Source of the DNA: Monoplex corrugatus
Taxonomy: Eukaryota > Mollusca > Gastropoda > Littorinimorpha > Ranellidae
Reading direction: 5' to 3'
Assembly: GCA_030674185.1 (NCBI GenBank)
Contig: JAPXFY010000022.1
Location: 40,668,085-40,732,084 of the forward strand
DNA length: 64,000 bases
Shown: positions 1 through 10,595 of the stretch, piece after piece
Numbering within the stretch: the stretch's first letter is position 1
Layout of the letters: every line of letters starts with the position of its first letter
Program-made: the position numbers and the translations under genes
Notes under the pieces: generated by a model
What the model saw: only the letters and a program-made list of their open reading frames with translations
Database searches by the model: none
Told to the model about the DNA's origin: nothing

Positions 1-535
1 ACCCCTCCTTACACATACTGATGTACTAACATCACACACCTACAATACGTCATTATCTGCACACTCCTTACACATACTGATGTACATAAACATCGTCTAC
101 TGCACACTCCTTAACACATTACTGATGTACAATAATACATAAGTCTACTGCACACTCCTTACACATACTGATGTACATAAACATGTCTACTACACACTTC
201 TTACACATACTGATGTACATAAACATATCTACTGCACACTCCTTACACATACTGATGTACATAAACATATCTACTGCACACTCCTTACACATACTGATGT
301 ACATAAACATGTCTACTGCACACTCCTTACACATACTGATGTACATAAACATGTCTACTGCACACTCCTTACACATACTGATGTACATAAACATGTCTAC
401 TGCACACTCCTTACACATACTGATGTACATAAACATACGTCTACTGCACACTCCTTACACATACTGATGTACATAAACATGTCTACTGCACACTCCTTAC
501 ACATACTGATGTGCATAAACATGTCTACTGCACAC
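1..535. repeat. 42-bp minisatellite
   Basis: About 12 head-to-tail copies of a 42-bp unit containing CACACTCCTTACACATACTG followed by ATGTACATAAACATGTCTACTG. The first ~130 bp are degenerate and the rest nearly uniform. The array runs off the left edge of the window, so its true length is unknown. Because 42 is a multiple of three, both strands give long repetitive open frames. These have no features of a real protein and I do not treat them as genes. Confidence 0.95.
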
Positions 536-982
536 ATATACCTACTGCGAACTGACCACATGAAAATGATCAAGTTTCTGTCTGTTTATCTTTCCCTCTT
601 TCTGTGCACTGGATACAGCAAACAGCACACTAAGACAATATGTAAATCTCAATCACAATGAAACAAACAAACAACAACAACAACAAAAAAGCACAGCACA
701 ATGTATCACATAACTTTAAGAAAAAAAAGAAATTAAAAAATATTTTAAAAAAATTAATCACAGGAATATTAAACAAACAAACAAAAACCCCACAGCATCT
801 CACTCTGAATCAAGTGGCTACGAAAACTTGCATCCACCAACATCACAACAAAGCTAATCAGTGACAACCGTATGTCAATACACACTGCAGCAGATCCCCC
901 CTCTCCCACATGAAATCCCAAACTACAAAGCCCAAGTCCACTATGTATATTGACACCTTCTTCCAAAGACACAAGGTTCACT
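536..982. other. A-rich spacer, no gene seen
   Basis: Low-complexity A-rich sequence (CAAACAAACAA and AAAAAAATT tracts around 660-790) between the 42-bp array and a short duplication. No coding, RNA or mobile-element signature was recognised. Confidence 0.6.
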
Positions 983-1166
983 TTCAGTGGATCTACACAC
1001 CTCCCAACTTCTGAGGGGACAACTGCAATTGCATTGACAAAATAAATAAAATATAATAAACAAAATAAAATATAAAAAAAATTTAAAAAGGGGTGGGGAA
1101 CCCCTCCTTCAGTGGATCTACACACCTCCCAACTTCTGAGGAGACATGTTGCAATTGTGTTGATGG
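983..1166. repeat. Two-copy direct repeat, 125-bp offset
   Basis: A segment of about 58 bp beginning TTCAGTGGATCTACACACCT occurs at 983-1041 and again at 1108-1166 with few differences. The copies are separated by an A-rich linker. This is a small local duplication of unknown role. Confidence 0.8.
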
Positions 1167-1199
1167 GGGAAAGTTTAAGTGGGACCCCCTCCACACAAA

Positions 1200-1292
1200 C
1201 ATACATACATACATATATATAAAAAAAAAAAAAAAAATGTTTATATATATGTAAATATATATATATATATGTATGTATATATATATACACAC

Positions 1293-1345
<53 letters not shown>

Positions 1346-1415
1346 ATATATATATATATTATATATATACATATGTGTGTGTGTGTGTGTGTGTACACAC
1401 ACACACAGTGCACAG
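1200..1415. repeat. Compound microsatellite (AT)n/(AC)n/(TG)n
   Basis: Successive poly-A, (TA)n, a long (AC)n run at about 1285-1342, (TA)n, then (TG)n and (AC)n. The facing (AC)n and (TG)n tracts could form a cruciform. Open frames crossing this region are artefacts of the simple repeat. Confidence 0.95.
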
Positions 1416-1744
1416 AATAGGCCTACGCAGCCCAGTAAGTTCCCTATTTACATTCACACAAATGCCCCCCCCCCCCCCACACACACACAACTGTAGAACA
1501 AACAAAACCAAAAAAAATCCAAATAGAAACATAAGTGAAAATGACGTTCCCAACCTTTTCATGCTCGCCCGCACGCACTCACAACACACAGAGATAAATT
1601 CCACCTCTCCCTACAGCCTACAAAGGGAGACAATCTCTACACACCCCAACCTCTCACACCACATTGTTATCTCCCAGCTCCAGACATACAAATTCTCCCA
1701 AGCACTGCCATGTTCCCACATTCCTCCATTTCTGCCCTCCACAC
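1416..1744. other. Spacer with poly-C run
   Basis: C- and A-rich sequence with a poly-C tract near 1465-1478. No gene was recognised. It leads into the degenerate edge of the next array. Confidence 0.5.
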
Positions 1745-2115
1745 TAAAGACGGCTGTTTCCTACCATCTAGAATCCAGTTTTATTTTCTACCATCTAAAT
1801 CCAGTTTTGTTTTCTACACATCTCACATACCTTCCCAGGAATCAATTTTATTTTCTACCATCTGAACAGTTGTTTCTACTACCATTAAGTTTATCTAGTT
1901 TTCTACCATCTGAATCCAGTTTTGTTTTCTACCATCTAATCCAGTTTTAGTTTATTTACCATCTAGAATTCAGTTCTTGTTTTGTACTACCATCTAAATC
2001 CAGTTTTCGATTTTCTTTTACCCAATCTAAATCCAGTTTTGCTTTTTACCAATACTTGAATTCCTCATTTTCATTTTTTTGTACCATCTAACTATTCAGT
2101 TTTGCTTTTCTTACC
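1745..2115. repeat. Degenerate ~26-30-bp edge of the first 47-bp array
   Basis: Irregular copies of a short unit of the form ACCATCTAAATCCAGTTTTG plus TTTTCT, with many indels. The unit resembles the second half of the 47-bp unit that follows (ACTGTCTATGGGCAGTTTTA plus CTTTGT). The edge may therefore preserve the ancestral monomer. Confidence 0.7.
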
Positions 2116-4860
2116 ATCTACACTCTGTTTTTACTATTTATGGGCAGTTATACTTTGTACCATCTACACTCTATTTTCTACTGTCTATGGGCAGTTTTAC
2201 TTTGTACCATCTTTACACTCTATTTTCTACTGTCTATGGGCAGTTTTACTTTGTACCATCTACACTCTATTTTCTACTGTCTATGGGCAGTTTTACTTTG
2301 TACCATCTACACTCTATTTTCTACTGTCTATGGGCAGTTTACTTTGTACCATCTACACCTATTTTCTACTGTCTATGGGCAGTTTACTTTGTACCATCTA
2401 CACTCTATTTTCTACTGTCTATGGGCAGTTTTACTTTGTACCATCTAGAAGTGTACACCCTATTTTTTCTATCTGTCCTAAAATTTAATCAGGGGCAGTT
2501 TACTTTGTACCATCTACACTCTATTTTCTACTGTCTATGGGCAGTTTTACTTTTTACACATCATACAGTGTACCACTCTTTTTCTACTGTCTATGGGCAG
2601 TTTTACTTTGTACCATCTACACTCTATTTTCTACTGTCTATGGGCAGTTTTACTTTGTACCATCTACACTCTATTTTCTACTGTCTATGGGCAGTTTTTC
2701 CCTTGTGTACCATAGTCTATACACCATCTATTTTCTGCTGTCTATGGGCAGCTTTTAACTTTGTACCATTCTACATCTATTTTCTACTGTCTAGGGGATG
2801 GCACCTAGTTATACTTACTTTGTACCATCTACACTCTATTTTCTACTGTCTATGGGCAGTTTTACTTTGTACCATCTACTATGTGTTACACTCTATTTTC
2901 TACTGTCTATGGGCAGTTTTACTTTGTACCATCTACACTCTATTTTCTACTGTCTATGGGCAGTTTTACTTTGTACCATCTACACTCTATTTTCTACTGT
3001 CTATGGGCAGTTTTACTTTGTACCATCTACACTCTATTTTCTGCTGTCTATGGGCAGCTTTACTTTGTACATCTACACTCTATTTTCTACTGTCTATGGG
3101 CAGCTTTACTTTGTACCATCTACACTCTATTTTCTGCTGTCTATGGGCAGTTTTACTTTGTACCATCTACACTCATTTTCTGCTGTCTATGGGCAGTTTT
3201 ACTTTGTACCATCTACACCCTATTTTCTACTGTCTATGGGCAGCTTTACTTTGTACCATCTACAGTGTACACTCTATTTTCTACTGTCTATGGGCAGTTT
3301 TACTTTGTACCATCTACACCTATTTTCTACTGTCTATGGGCAGTTTTATTTTGTACCATCTACACCCCTATTTTCTACTGTCTATGGGCAGTTTTACTTT
3401 GTACCATCTACAGTGTACACTCTATTTTCTACTGTCTATGGGCAGTTTTACTTTGTACCATCTACACTCTATTTTCTACTGTCTATGGGCAGTTTTACTT
3501 TGTACCATCTACAGTGTACACTCTATTTTCTACTGTCTATGGGCAGTTTTACTTTGTACCATCTACACTCTATTTTCTACTGTCTATGGGCAGCTTTACT
3601 TTGTACCATCTAAGTGTACACCTATTTTCTACTGTCTATGGGCAGTTTTACTTTGTACCATCTAAGTGTACACCCTATTTTCTACTGTCTATGGGCAGTT
3701 TTACTTTGTACCATCTAAAGTGTACACTCTATTTTCTACTGTCTATGGGCAGTTTTACTTTGTACCATCTAAAGTGTACACCCTATTTTCTACTGTCTAT
3801 GGGCAGTTTTACTTTGTACCATCTACACTCTATTTTCTACTGTCTATGGACAGCTTTACTTTGTACCATCTAAAGTGTACACCCTATTTTCTACTGTCTA
3901 TGGGCAGTTTTACTTTGTACCATCTACACTCTATTTTCTACTGTCTATGGGCAGTTTTATTTGTACCATCTACACTCTATTTTCTATTGTCTATGGGCAG
4001 TTTTACTTTGTACCATCTACACCCTATTTTCTACTGTCTATGGGCAGTTTTACTTTGTACCATCTACAGTGTACACCCTATTTTCTACTGTCTATGGGCA
4101 GTTTTACTTTGTACCATCTACACCCTATTTTCTACTGTCTATGGACAGCTTTACTTTGTACCATCTACACCCTATTTTCTACTGTCTATGGGCAGTTTTA
4201 CTTTGTACCATCTACAGTGTACACCCTATTTTCTACTGTCTATGGGCAGTTTTACTTTGTACCATCTACACCCTATTTTCTACTGTCTATGGACAACTTT
4301 ACTTTGTACCATCTACACTCTATTTTCTACTGTCTATGGGCAGCTTTACTTTGTACCATCTACACTCTATTTTCTACTGTCTATGGGCAGCTTTACTTTG
4401 TACCATCTACACTCTATTTTCTACTGTCTATGGGCAGCTTTACTTTGTACCATCTACACTCTATTTTCTACTGTCTATGGGCAGCTTTACTTTGTACCAT
4501 CTACACTCTATTTTCTACTGTCTATGGGCAGCTTTACTTTGTACCATCTACACTCTATTTTCTACTGTCTATGGGCAGCTTTACTTTGTAACATCTACAC
4601 CCTATTTTCTACTGTCTATGGGCAGCTTTACTTTGTACCATCTACACCCTATTTTCTACTGTCTATGGGCAGCTTTACTTTGTACCATCTAAAGTGTACA
4701 CCCTATTTTCTACTGTCTATGGGCAGTTTTACTTTGTACCATCTAAAGTGTACACCCTATTTTCTACTGTCTATGGGCAGTTTTACTTTGTACCATCTAC
4801 ACTCTATTTTCTACTGTCTATGGGCAGCTTTACTTTGTACCATCTACAGTGTAGACTCTA
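2116..4860. repeat. 47-bp minisatellite, array 2
   Basis: Tandem copies of a 47-bp unit: ACCATCTACACTCTATTTTC, TACTGTCTATGGGCAGTTTT, ACTTTGT. Together with the 60-bp extension that follows there are roughly 60-65 copies. Common variants insert AGTGTAC before the CCCTATT segment, or change GCAGTTTT to GCAGCTTT. The unit has no stop codon in any forward frame, so frames of several hundred codons stay open. Since 47 is not a multiple of three, the predicted peptide just cycles through the three frames, which argues against coding. Copies are most uniform around 4300-4600. Confidence 0.95.
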
Positions 4861-5190
4861 TTTTCTGCTGTCTATGGGCAGCTTTACTTTGTATGTGTAC
4901 CATCTACAGTGTACACCCTATTTTCTGCTGTCTATGGGCAGCTTTACTTTGTATGTGTACCATCTACAGTGTACACCCTATTTTCTGCGGTCTATGGGCA
5001 GCTTTACTTTGTATGTGTACCATCTAAAGTGTACACTCTATTTTCTGCTGTCTATGGGCAGCTTTACTTTGTATGTGTACCATCTACAGTGTACACCCTA
5101 TTTTCTGCTGTCTATGGGCAGTTTTACTTTATACCATCTACACTATTTTTTCTACTGTCTATGGGCAGCTTTACTTTGTACCATCTACAT
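4861..5190. repeat. 60-bp variant block of array 2
   Basis: Four consecutive exact 60-bp periods at 4861-5100. Each is the 47-bp unit expanded by TATGTGT after CTTTG and by AGTGTAC in the spacer. The last copies (5101-5190) return to the short form. This is a local amplification of a longer variant at the array edge. Confidence 0.85.
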
Positions 5191-5490
5191 TCAGTCTGCC
5201 CATTTTCTGGTTTCTTTCCAGCATCTGCTCATACCTACTACAAACATACGTTCAAATTTAGGACAGAGTTGTTGAGTAAAGTGCAATTATTTCTACTGAA
5301 TTAATAATGTCAGCCGTGCACCATGGGTGGAAATGACTCAAGACAGTTTTGAAGCCCACATCTCTAGATCTTCCTGCACTTTGTGGCTCAGGAAAAAAGA
5401 CAATGGAATTAAAGGCATATAAACATATGTGGCCTTCCTGTGCTTTGTGGGTCAAAGCCTAATGTGTGCGTGCACTATGGTCTGCTCTGA
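5191..5490. other. Unique spacer between two minisatellites
   Basis: About 300 bp of non-repetitive sequence. A short theme, CTTCCTGCACTTTGTGG, recurs as CTTCCTGTGCTTTGTGG some 60 bp downstream. No gene or RNA was recognised. Confidence 0.5.
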
Positions 5491-8400
5491 CCCACGAAGC
5501 AACCCAGGCCTATGTAACATGATGCACGGCAAGTGGTTAGCACACACACAACCCAGGCCTATGTAACATGAGGCACGGCAAGTGGTTAGCACACACACAA
5601 CCCAGGCCTATGTAACATGAGGCACGGCAAGTGGTTAGCACACACACAACCCAGGCCTATGTAACATGAGGCACGGCAAGGGGTTAGCACAGACAACCCA
5701 GGCCTAAGTAACATGAGGCACGGCAAGGGGTTAGCACAGACAACCCAGGCCTATGTAACATGAGGCACGGCAAGTGGTTAGCACAGACAACCCAGGCCTA
5801 TGTAACATGAGGCACGGCAAGTGGTTAGCACAGACAACCCAGGCCTATGTAACATGATGCACAGCAAGGGCTTAGCACAGACACAACCCAGGCCTGTGTA
5901 ACATGATGCACGGCAAGTGGTTAGCACAGACAACCCAGGCCTATGAAACATGATGCACGGCAAGTGGTTAGCACAGACAACCCAGGCCTATGTAACATGA
6001 TGCACGGCAAGGGGTTAGTACAGACAACCTAGGCCTATGTAACATGATGCACGGCAAGTGGTTAGCACAGACAACCCAGGCCTATGTAACATGATGCACG
6101 GCAAGTGGTTAGTACAGACAACCCAGGCCTATGTAACATGATGCACGGCAAGTGGTTAGTACAGACAACCCAGGCCTATGTAACATGATGCACAGCAAGA
6201 TAGCACAGACAACCCAGGCCTATGTAACATGAGGCACGGCAAGTGGTTAGCACAGACAACCCAGGCCTATGTAACATGATGCACAGCAAGGGCTTAGCAC
6301 AGACACAACCCAGGCCTGTGTAACATGATGCACGGCAAGTGGTTAGCACAGACAACCCAGGCCTATGAAACATGATGCACGGCAAGTGGTTAGCACAGAC
6401 AACCCAGGCCTATGTAACATGATGCACGGCAAGGGGTTAGTACAGACAACCCAGGCCTATGTAACATGATGCACGGCAAGTGGTTAGCACAGACAACCCA
6501 GGCCTATGTAACATGATGCACGGCAAGTGGTTAGTACAGACAACCCAGGCCTATGTAACATGATGCACGGCAAGTGGTTAGCACAGACAACCCAGGCATA
6601 TGTAACATGATGCACGGCAAGGGGTTAGTACAGACAACCCAGGCCTATGTAACATGATGCACGGCAAATGGTTAGCACAGACAACCCAGGCCTATGGAAC
6701 ATGATGCACAGCAAGGTAGCACAGACAACCCAGGCCTATGTAACATGATGCACGGCAAGTGGTTAGCACAAACAACCCAGGCCTATGTAACATGATGCAC
6801 GGCAAGTGGTTAGCACAAACAACCCAGGCCTATGTAACATGATGCACGGCAAGTGGTTAGCACAGACAACCCAGGCCTATGTAACATGATGCACGGCAAT
6901 GGGTTAGCACAGACAACCCAGGCCTATGTAACATGATGCACGGCAAGTGGTTAGCACAGACAACCCAGGCCTATGTAACATGGATGCACGGCAAGTGGTT
7001 AGCACAGACAACCCAGGCCTATGTAACATGATGCACAGCAAGATAGCACAGACAACCCAGGCCTATGTAACATGATGCACGGCAAGTGGTTAGCACAGAA
7101 CAACCCAGGCCTATGTAACATGATGCACGCAATGTTAGCACAGACAACCCAGGCCTATGTAACATGATGCACGGCAAGTGGTTAGCACAGACAACCCAGG
7201 CCTATGTAACATGGTGCACGGCAAGTGGTTAGCACAGACACAACCCAGGCTATGTAACATGATGCACGGCAAGTGGTTAGCACAGAGAACAACCCAGGCC
7301 TATGTAACATGATGCACGGCAAGTGGTTAGCACAGACAACCCAGGCCTATGTAACATGATGCACGGCAAGTGTTAGCACAGACAACCCAGGCCTATGTAA
7401 CATGATGCACGGCAAGTGGTTAGCACAGACAACCCAGGCCTATGTAACATGATGCACGGCAAGATAGCACAGACAACCCAGGCCTATGTAACATGATGCA
7501 CGGCAAGTGTTAGCACAGACAACCCAGGCCTATGTAACATGATGCACGGCAATGGTTAGCACAGACAACCCAGGCCTATGTAACATGATGCACGCAAGTG
7601 ATAGCACAGACAACCCAGGCCTATGTAACATGATGCACGGCAAGTGGTTAGCAACAACAAACCCAAAGGCCTATGTAACATGATGCACGGCAAGTGGTTA
7701 GCACAACAACCCAGGCCTATGTAACATGATGCACGGCAAGTGGTTAGCACAGACAACCCAGGCCTATGTAACATGATGCACGGCATAGGGTTAGCACAGA
7801 CAACCAAGGCCTATGTAACATGATGCACGGCAAGTGGTTAGCACAGACAACCCAGGCTATGTAACATGATGCACGGCAAGTGGTTAGCACAGACAACCCA
7901 GGCCTATGTAACATGATGCACAGCAAGTACAAGACACAGACAAACACCAGGCCTATGTAACATGATGCACGGCAAGTGGTTAGCACAGACACACCCAGGC
8001 CTATGTAACATGATGCACGGCAAGTTTAGCACAGACAACCCAGGCCTATGTAACATGATGCACGGCAAGTGGTTAGCACAGACAACCCAGGCCTATGTAA
8101 CATGATGCACGGCAAGTGGTTAGCACAGAACAACCCAGGCCTATGTAACATGATGCACGGCAAGTGGTTAGCACAGACACAACCCAGGCCTATGCAACAT
8201 GATGCACGGCAAGTGGTTAGCACAGACAACCCAGGCCTATGTAACATGATGCACGCAAGGTTAGCACAGACAACCCAGGCCTATGTAACATGATGCACGG
8301 CAAGTGGTTAGCACAGACAACCCAGGCCTATGTAACATGATGCACGGCAAGTAGCACAGATAACCCAGGCTATGAACATGATCCGCAAGTTAGCACAGAC

Positions 8401-9622
8401 ACCAGGCCTATGTAACATGATGCACGGCAAGTGTTAGCACAGACAACCCAGGCCTATGTAACATGATGCACGGCAAGCCGGTATAAATAGCACCAAGACA
8501 AAACAACCCAGGCTATGAACATGATGCACGCAAGGGGTAGCACAGACAACCAGGCCTAACTAACCAATGTATGCACGGCAAAGATATGCACATGACACCA
8601 CCAGGCCTATGTAACATGATGCACGGCAAGTTAGCACGACAACCAGGCCTATGTAACATGATGCACAACACAAGGCAAGATAAGCACAGACCAAACCCAG
8701 GCCTATGTAACATGATGCACGGCAAGTAGCACAGACAACCCAGGCCTTGTAACATGATGCACGGAAATAGCACAGACAACCCAGGCCTTGTAACATGATG
8801 CACGGCAAGTAGCACAGACAACCAGGCTATGTAATGTGCAAGGCAAGTAGCACAGACACCCAGGCTATGTAACATGATGCACGGCAAGTGGTTAGCACAG
8901 ACAAACCCAGGCCTTGTAACATGATGCACGGCAAGGGTTAGCACAGACAACCCAGGCCTATGTAACATGGTGCACAACAAGGGGTTAGCACAGACAACCC
9001 AGGCCTATGTAACATGGTGAACAGCAAGTGGTTAGCACAGACAACCCAGGTCTATGTAACATGGTGCACAGCAAGGGGTTAGCACAGACAACCCAGGCCT
9101 ATGTAACATGATGCACGGCAAGGGCTTAGCACAGACAACCCAGGCCTGTGTATCATGATGCACGGCAAGGGGTTAGCACAGACAACCCAGGCCTGTGTAA
9201 CATGATGCACGGCAATGGGTTAGCACAGACAACCCAGGCCTATGTAACATGATGCACAGCAAGATAGCACCGACAACCCAGGCCTATGTAACATGATGCA
9301 CGGCAAGGGGTTAGTACAGACAACCCAGGCCTATGTGACAATGCACAGCAAGATAGCACAGACAACCCAGGCCAATGTAACATGATGCACGGCAAGTGGT
9401 TAGCACAAACAACCCAGGCCTATGTAACATGATGCACAGCAAGATAGCACAGACAACCCAGGCCTATGTAACATGATGCACGGCAAGGGCTTAGCACAGA
9501 CAACCCAGGCCTATGTAACATGATGCACGGCAAGTGGTTAGCACAGACAACCCAGGCCTATGTAACATGATGCACGGCAAGTGGTTTGCACAGACAACCC
9601 AGGCCTATGTAACATGGTGCAC
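5491..9622. repeat. 47-bp minisatellite, array 3
   Basis: Roughly 85-90 copies of a 47-bp unit: CAGACAACCCAGGCCTATGT, AACATGATGCACGGCAAGTG, GTTAGCA. It shares its length but no sequence with the preceding array. The first copies (5491-5690) carry ACACACACAACCC and GAGGCAC variants. Around 7100-8900 the units contain many short deletions, while both ends are cleaner. A shorter unit lacking GTGGTT (AGCAAGATAGCACAGAC) recurs at intervals, which marks higher-order structure. Regular repeats with no variable spacers rule out CRISPR. Confidence 0.95.
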
Positions 9623-9820
9623 ACGTTATTGTTCAATGGTGGCAGTTGACCACTTACCTGCAGCCTAAGACAGTCCACACGACAGCCCACAGATAATCTA
9701 TGTTCTCACCTTAGCAACTTGTGTCCAGCTTCCCGACACTGTATACCGCACACCCAAAGCTGTGATCCAACACCTTAGCCAGTGTACGTCAAGGCGAGAA
9801 CACCAACAACCCATCTGGCC
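9623..9820. other. Unique spacer left of the Penelope-like insertion
   Basis: About 200 bp of non-repetitive sequence. On the minus strand it contains CTGCAGGTAAGTGG near 9650, a good match to a 5' splice donor, but no adjoining exon was recognised. Its last 13 bases, AACCCATCTGGCC (9808-9820), recur at 10583-10595 and flank the next element. Confidence 0.5.
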
Positions 9821-9864
9821 AAAACATTAAAAAATACCTTGTTTGTAAAAGATCCTTGGGAGTA
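9821..9864. repeat. Terminal inverted repeat, left copy
   Basis: Contains TACCTTGTTTGTAAAAGATC then CTTGGGAGTA. Its reverse complement recurs at 10501-10544 with one mismatch in 44. Confidence 0.9.
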
Positions 9865-10022
9865 TAAAACCCAAAACCAAAAGGACAGAGCAGAACTTGG
9901 GTGGGGGGGGGGGGGGGGAGAAGGGGATAGAAGGTTGGGGTGGGGAAAAATAGGATAAACAGTAGGGATTAGTTGGACAAGGAAAGGACCCGGGCAGCGC
10001 TACACGTCGGCAGTTCTGGTGT

Positions 10023-10501
10023 TCAGGCCGTCGGCTGGACTGTTCCCAGTCGGTGGATGATGCAGTTCTCCATATATTTTCTGTATTGTTGGTCTCTGGT
10101 GTTTTGCCACACTGCTGAAATCTGTGCATGGATGTAGCTGTGTTGAGGGCTATTGAAATGTTGGCCTATGGGGTTGTTGTAGTTCAGTTTCATGGATCTT
10201 AAATGTTCCACGAAACGGTCATTCAGGGAGCGGTATGTCTCACCCACATACAGTTTGGAGCACACTGAGCATGACAGGATGTAAACAATGTTGGCTGATT
10301 TGCAGTCAAAGCTTGATTTGATGTTGAAGTTGCCTGATGGTCCAGTGACTGAAGTGGAAGTGTTGATGAAAGGACAGGTTTTACATTTCTTGTCTTCACA
10401 CGGTTTGCATCCTGGATGTTTAGGGTAATTTGGCCCTTGTTTTGCTTTTAACTTAGTAGCCCGACCTACGCTTCGACATTTCAATAGCCCCAAACACAGC
10501 T
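10023..10501 (-). pseudogene. GIY-YIG endonuclease C-terminus of a Penelope-like element
   Basis: The minus-strand open frame encodes about 158 residues. An N-terminal cysteine cluster, CKPCEDKKCKTCPFI, is followed by a GIY-YIG nuclease core: NIVYILSCSVCSKLYVGET supplies the GIY and YIG-like strands, and YRSLNDRFVEHLRS carries the conserved arginine. The next conserved segment is PIGQHFNSPQHS. This order is characteristic of the endonuclease domain after the reverse transcriptase in Penelope-like elements, where it nicks target DNA. A stop lies immediately upstream, inside the inverted repeat, and no ATG is available, so the frame is a fragment. At the C-terminus the frame ends early after RLGTVQPTA. 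The expected family ending P-x-x-GLN appears one frame over as ADGLNTRTADV, so a one-base indel near 10050 has broken it. The copy is not functional alone. Confidence 0.8.
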
Positions 10502-10544
10502 ACTCCCAAGGATCTTTTACAAACAAGGTATTTTTTAATATTTT
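10501..10544. repeat. Terminal inverted repeat, right copy
   Basis: Begins TACTCCCAAGGATCTTTTAC and pairs with 9821-9864. It abuts the truncated 5' end of the endonuclease frame and supplies its in-frame stop. Confidence 0.9.
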
Positions 10545-10595
10545 GTTTTTATCCTCAAGATCCAGCAGTCACATTTTGTTTTAACCCATCTGGCC

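Larger units (their letters stand above)
9821..10582 (-). mobile_element. Miniature Penelope-like element with terminal inverted repeats
   Basis: A 762-bp insertion flanked by an exact 13-bp direct repeat, AACCCATCTGGCC (9808-9820 and 10583-10595), read as a target-site duplication. Inside, 9821-9864 and 10501-10544 are inverted repeats matching at 43 of 44 positions. They enclose the 3' part of a Penelope-like ORF on the minus strand. The reverse transcriptase domain is absent, so the copy is 5'-truncated. Penelope-like elements are known to carry terminal repeats in direct or inverted order, often with 5' truncation. The layout could be an inverted terminal repeat, or a 3'-end fragment joined in reverse during integration. 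A poly-G run lies at about 9902-9919. Confidence 0.75.

Noticed and set aside
119..451. 110-codon reverse frame in the 42-bp array
   Set aside because: A 42-bp period keeps any stop-free frame open. The peptide is a perfect 14-residue repeat of the DNA unit.
2079..5027. Very long forward frames (up to 528 codons) in the first 47-bp array as a repeat protein gene
   Set aside because: The unit lacks stops in every forward frame and its length is not a multiple of three. The peptide just cycles through frames, with no start context or domain.
5491..9622. CRISPR-like array
   Set aside because: There are no variable spacers between repeats, no cas genes and a eukaryotic context. It is a simple tandem repeat.
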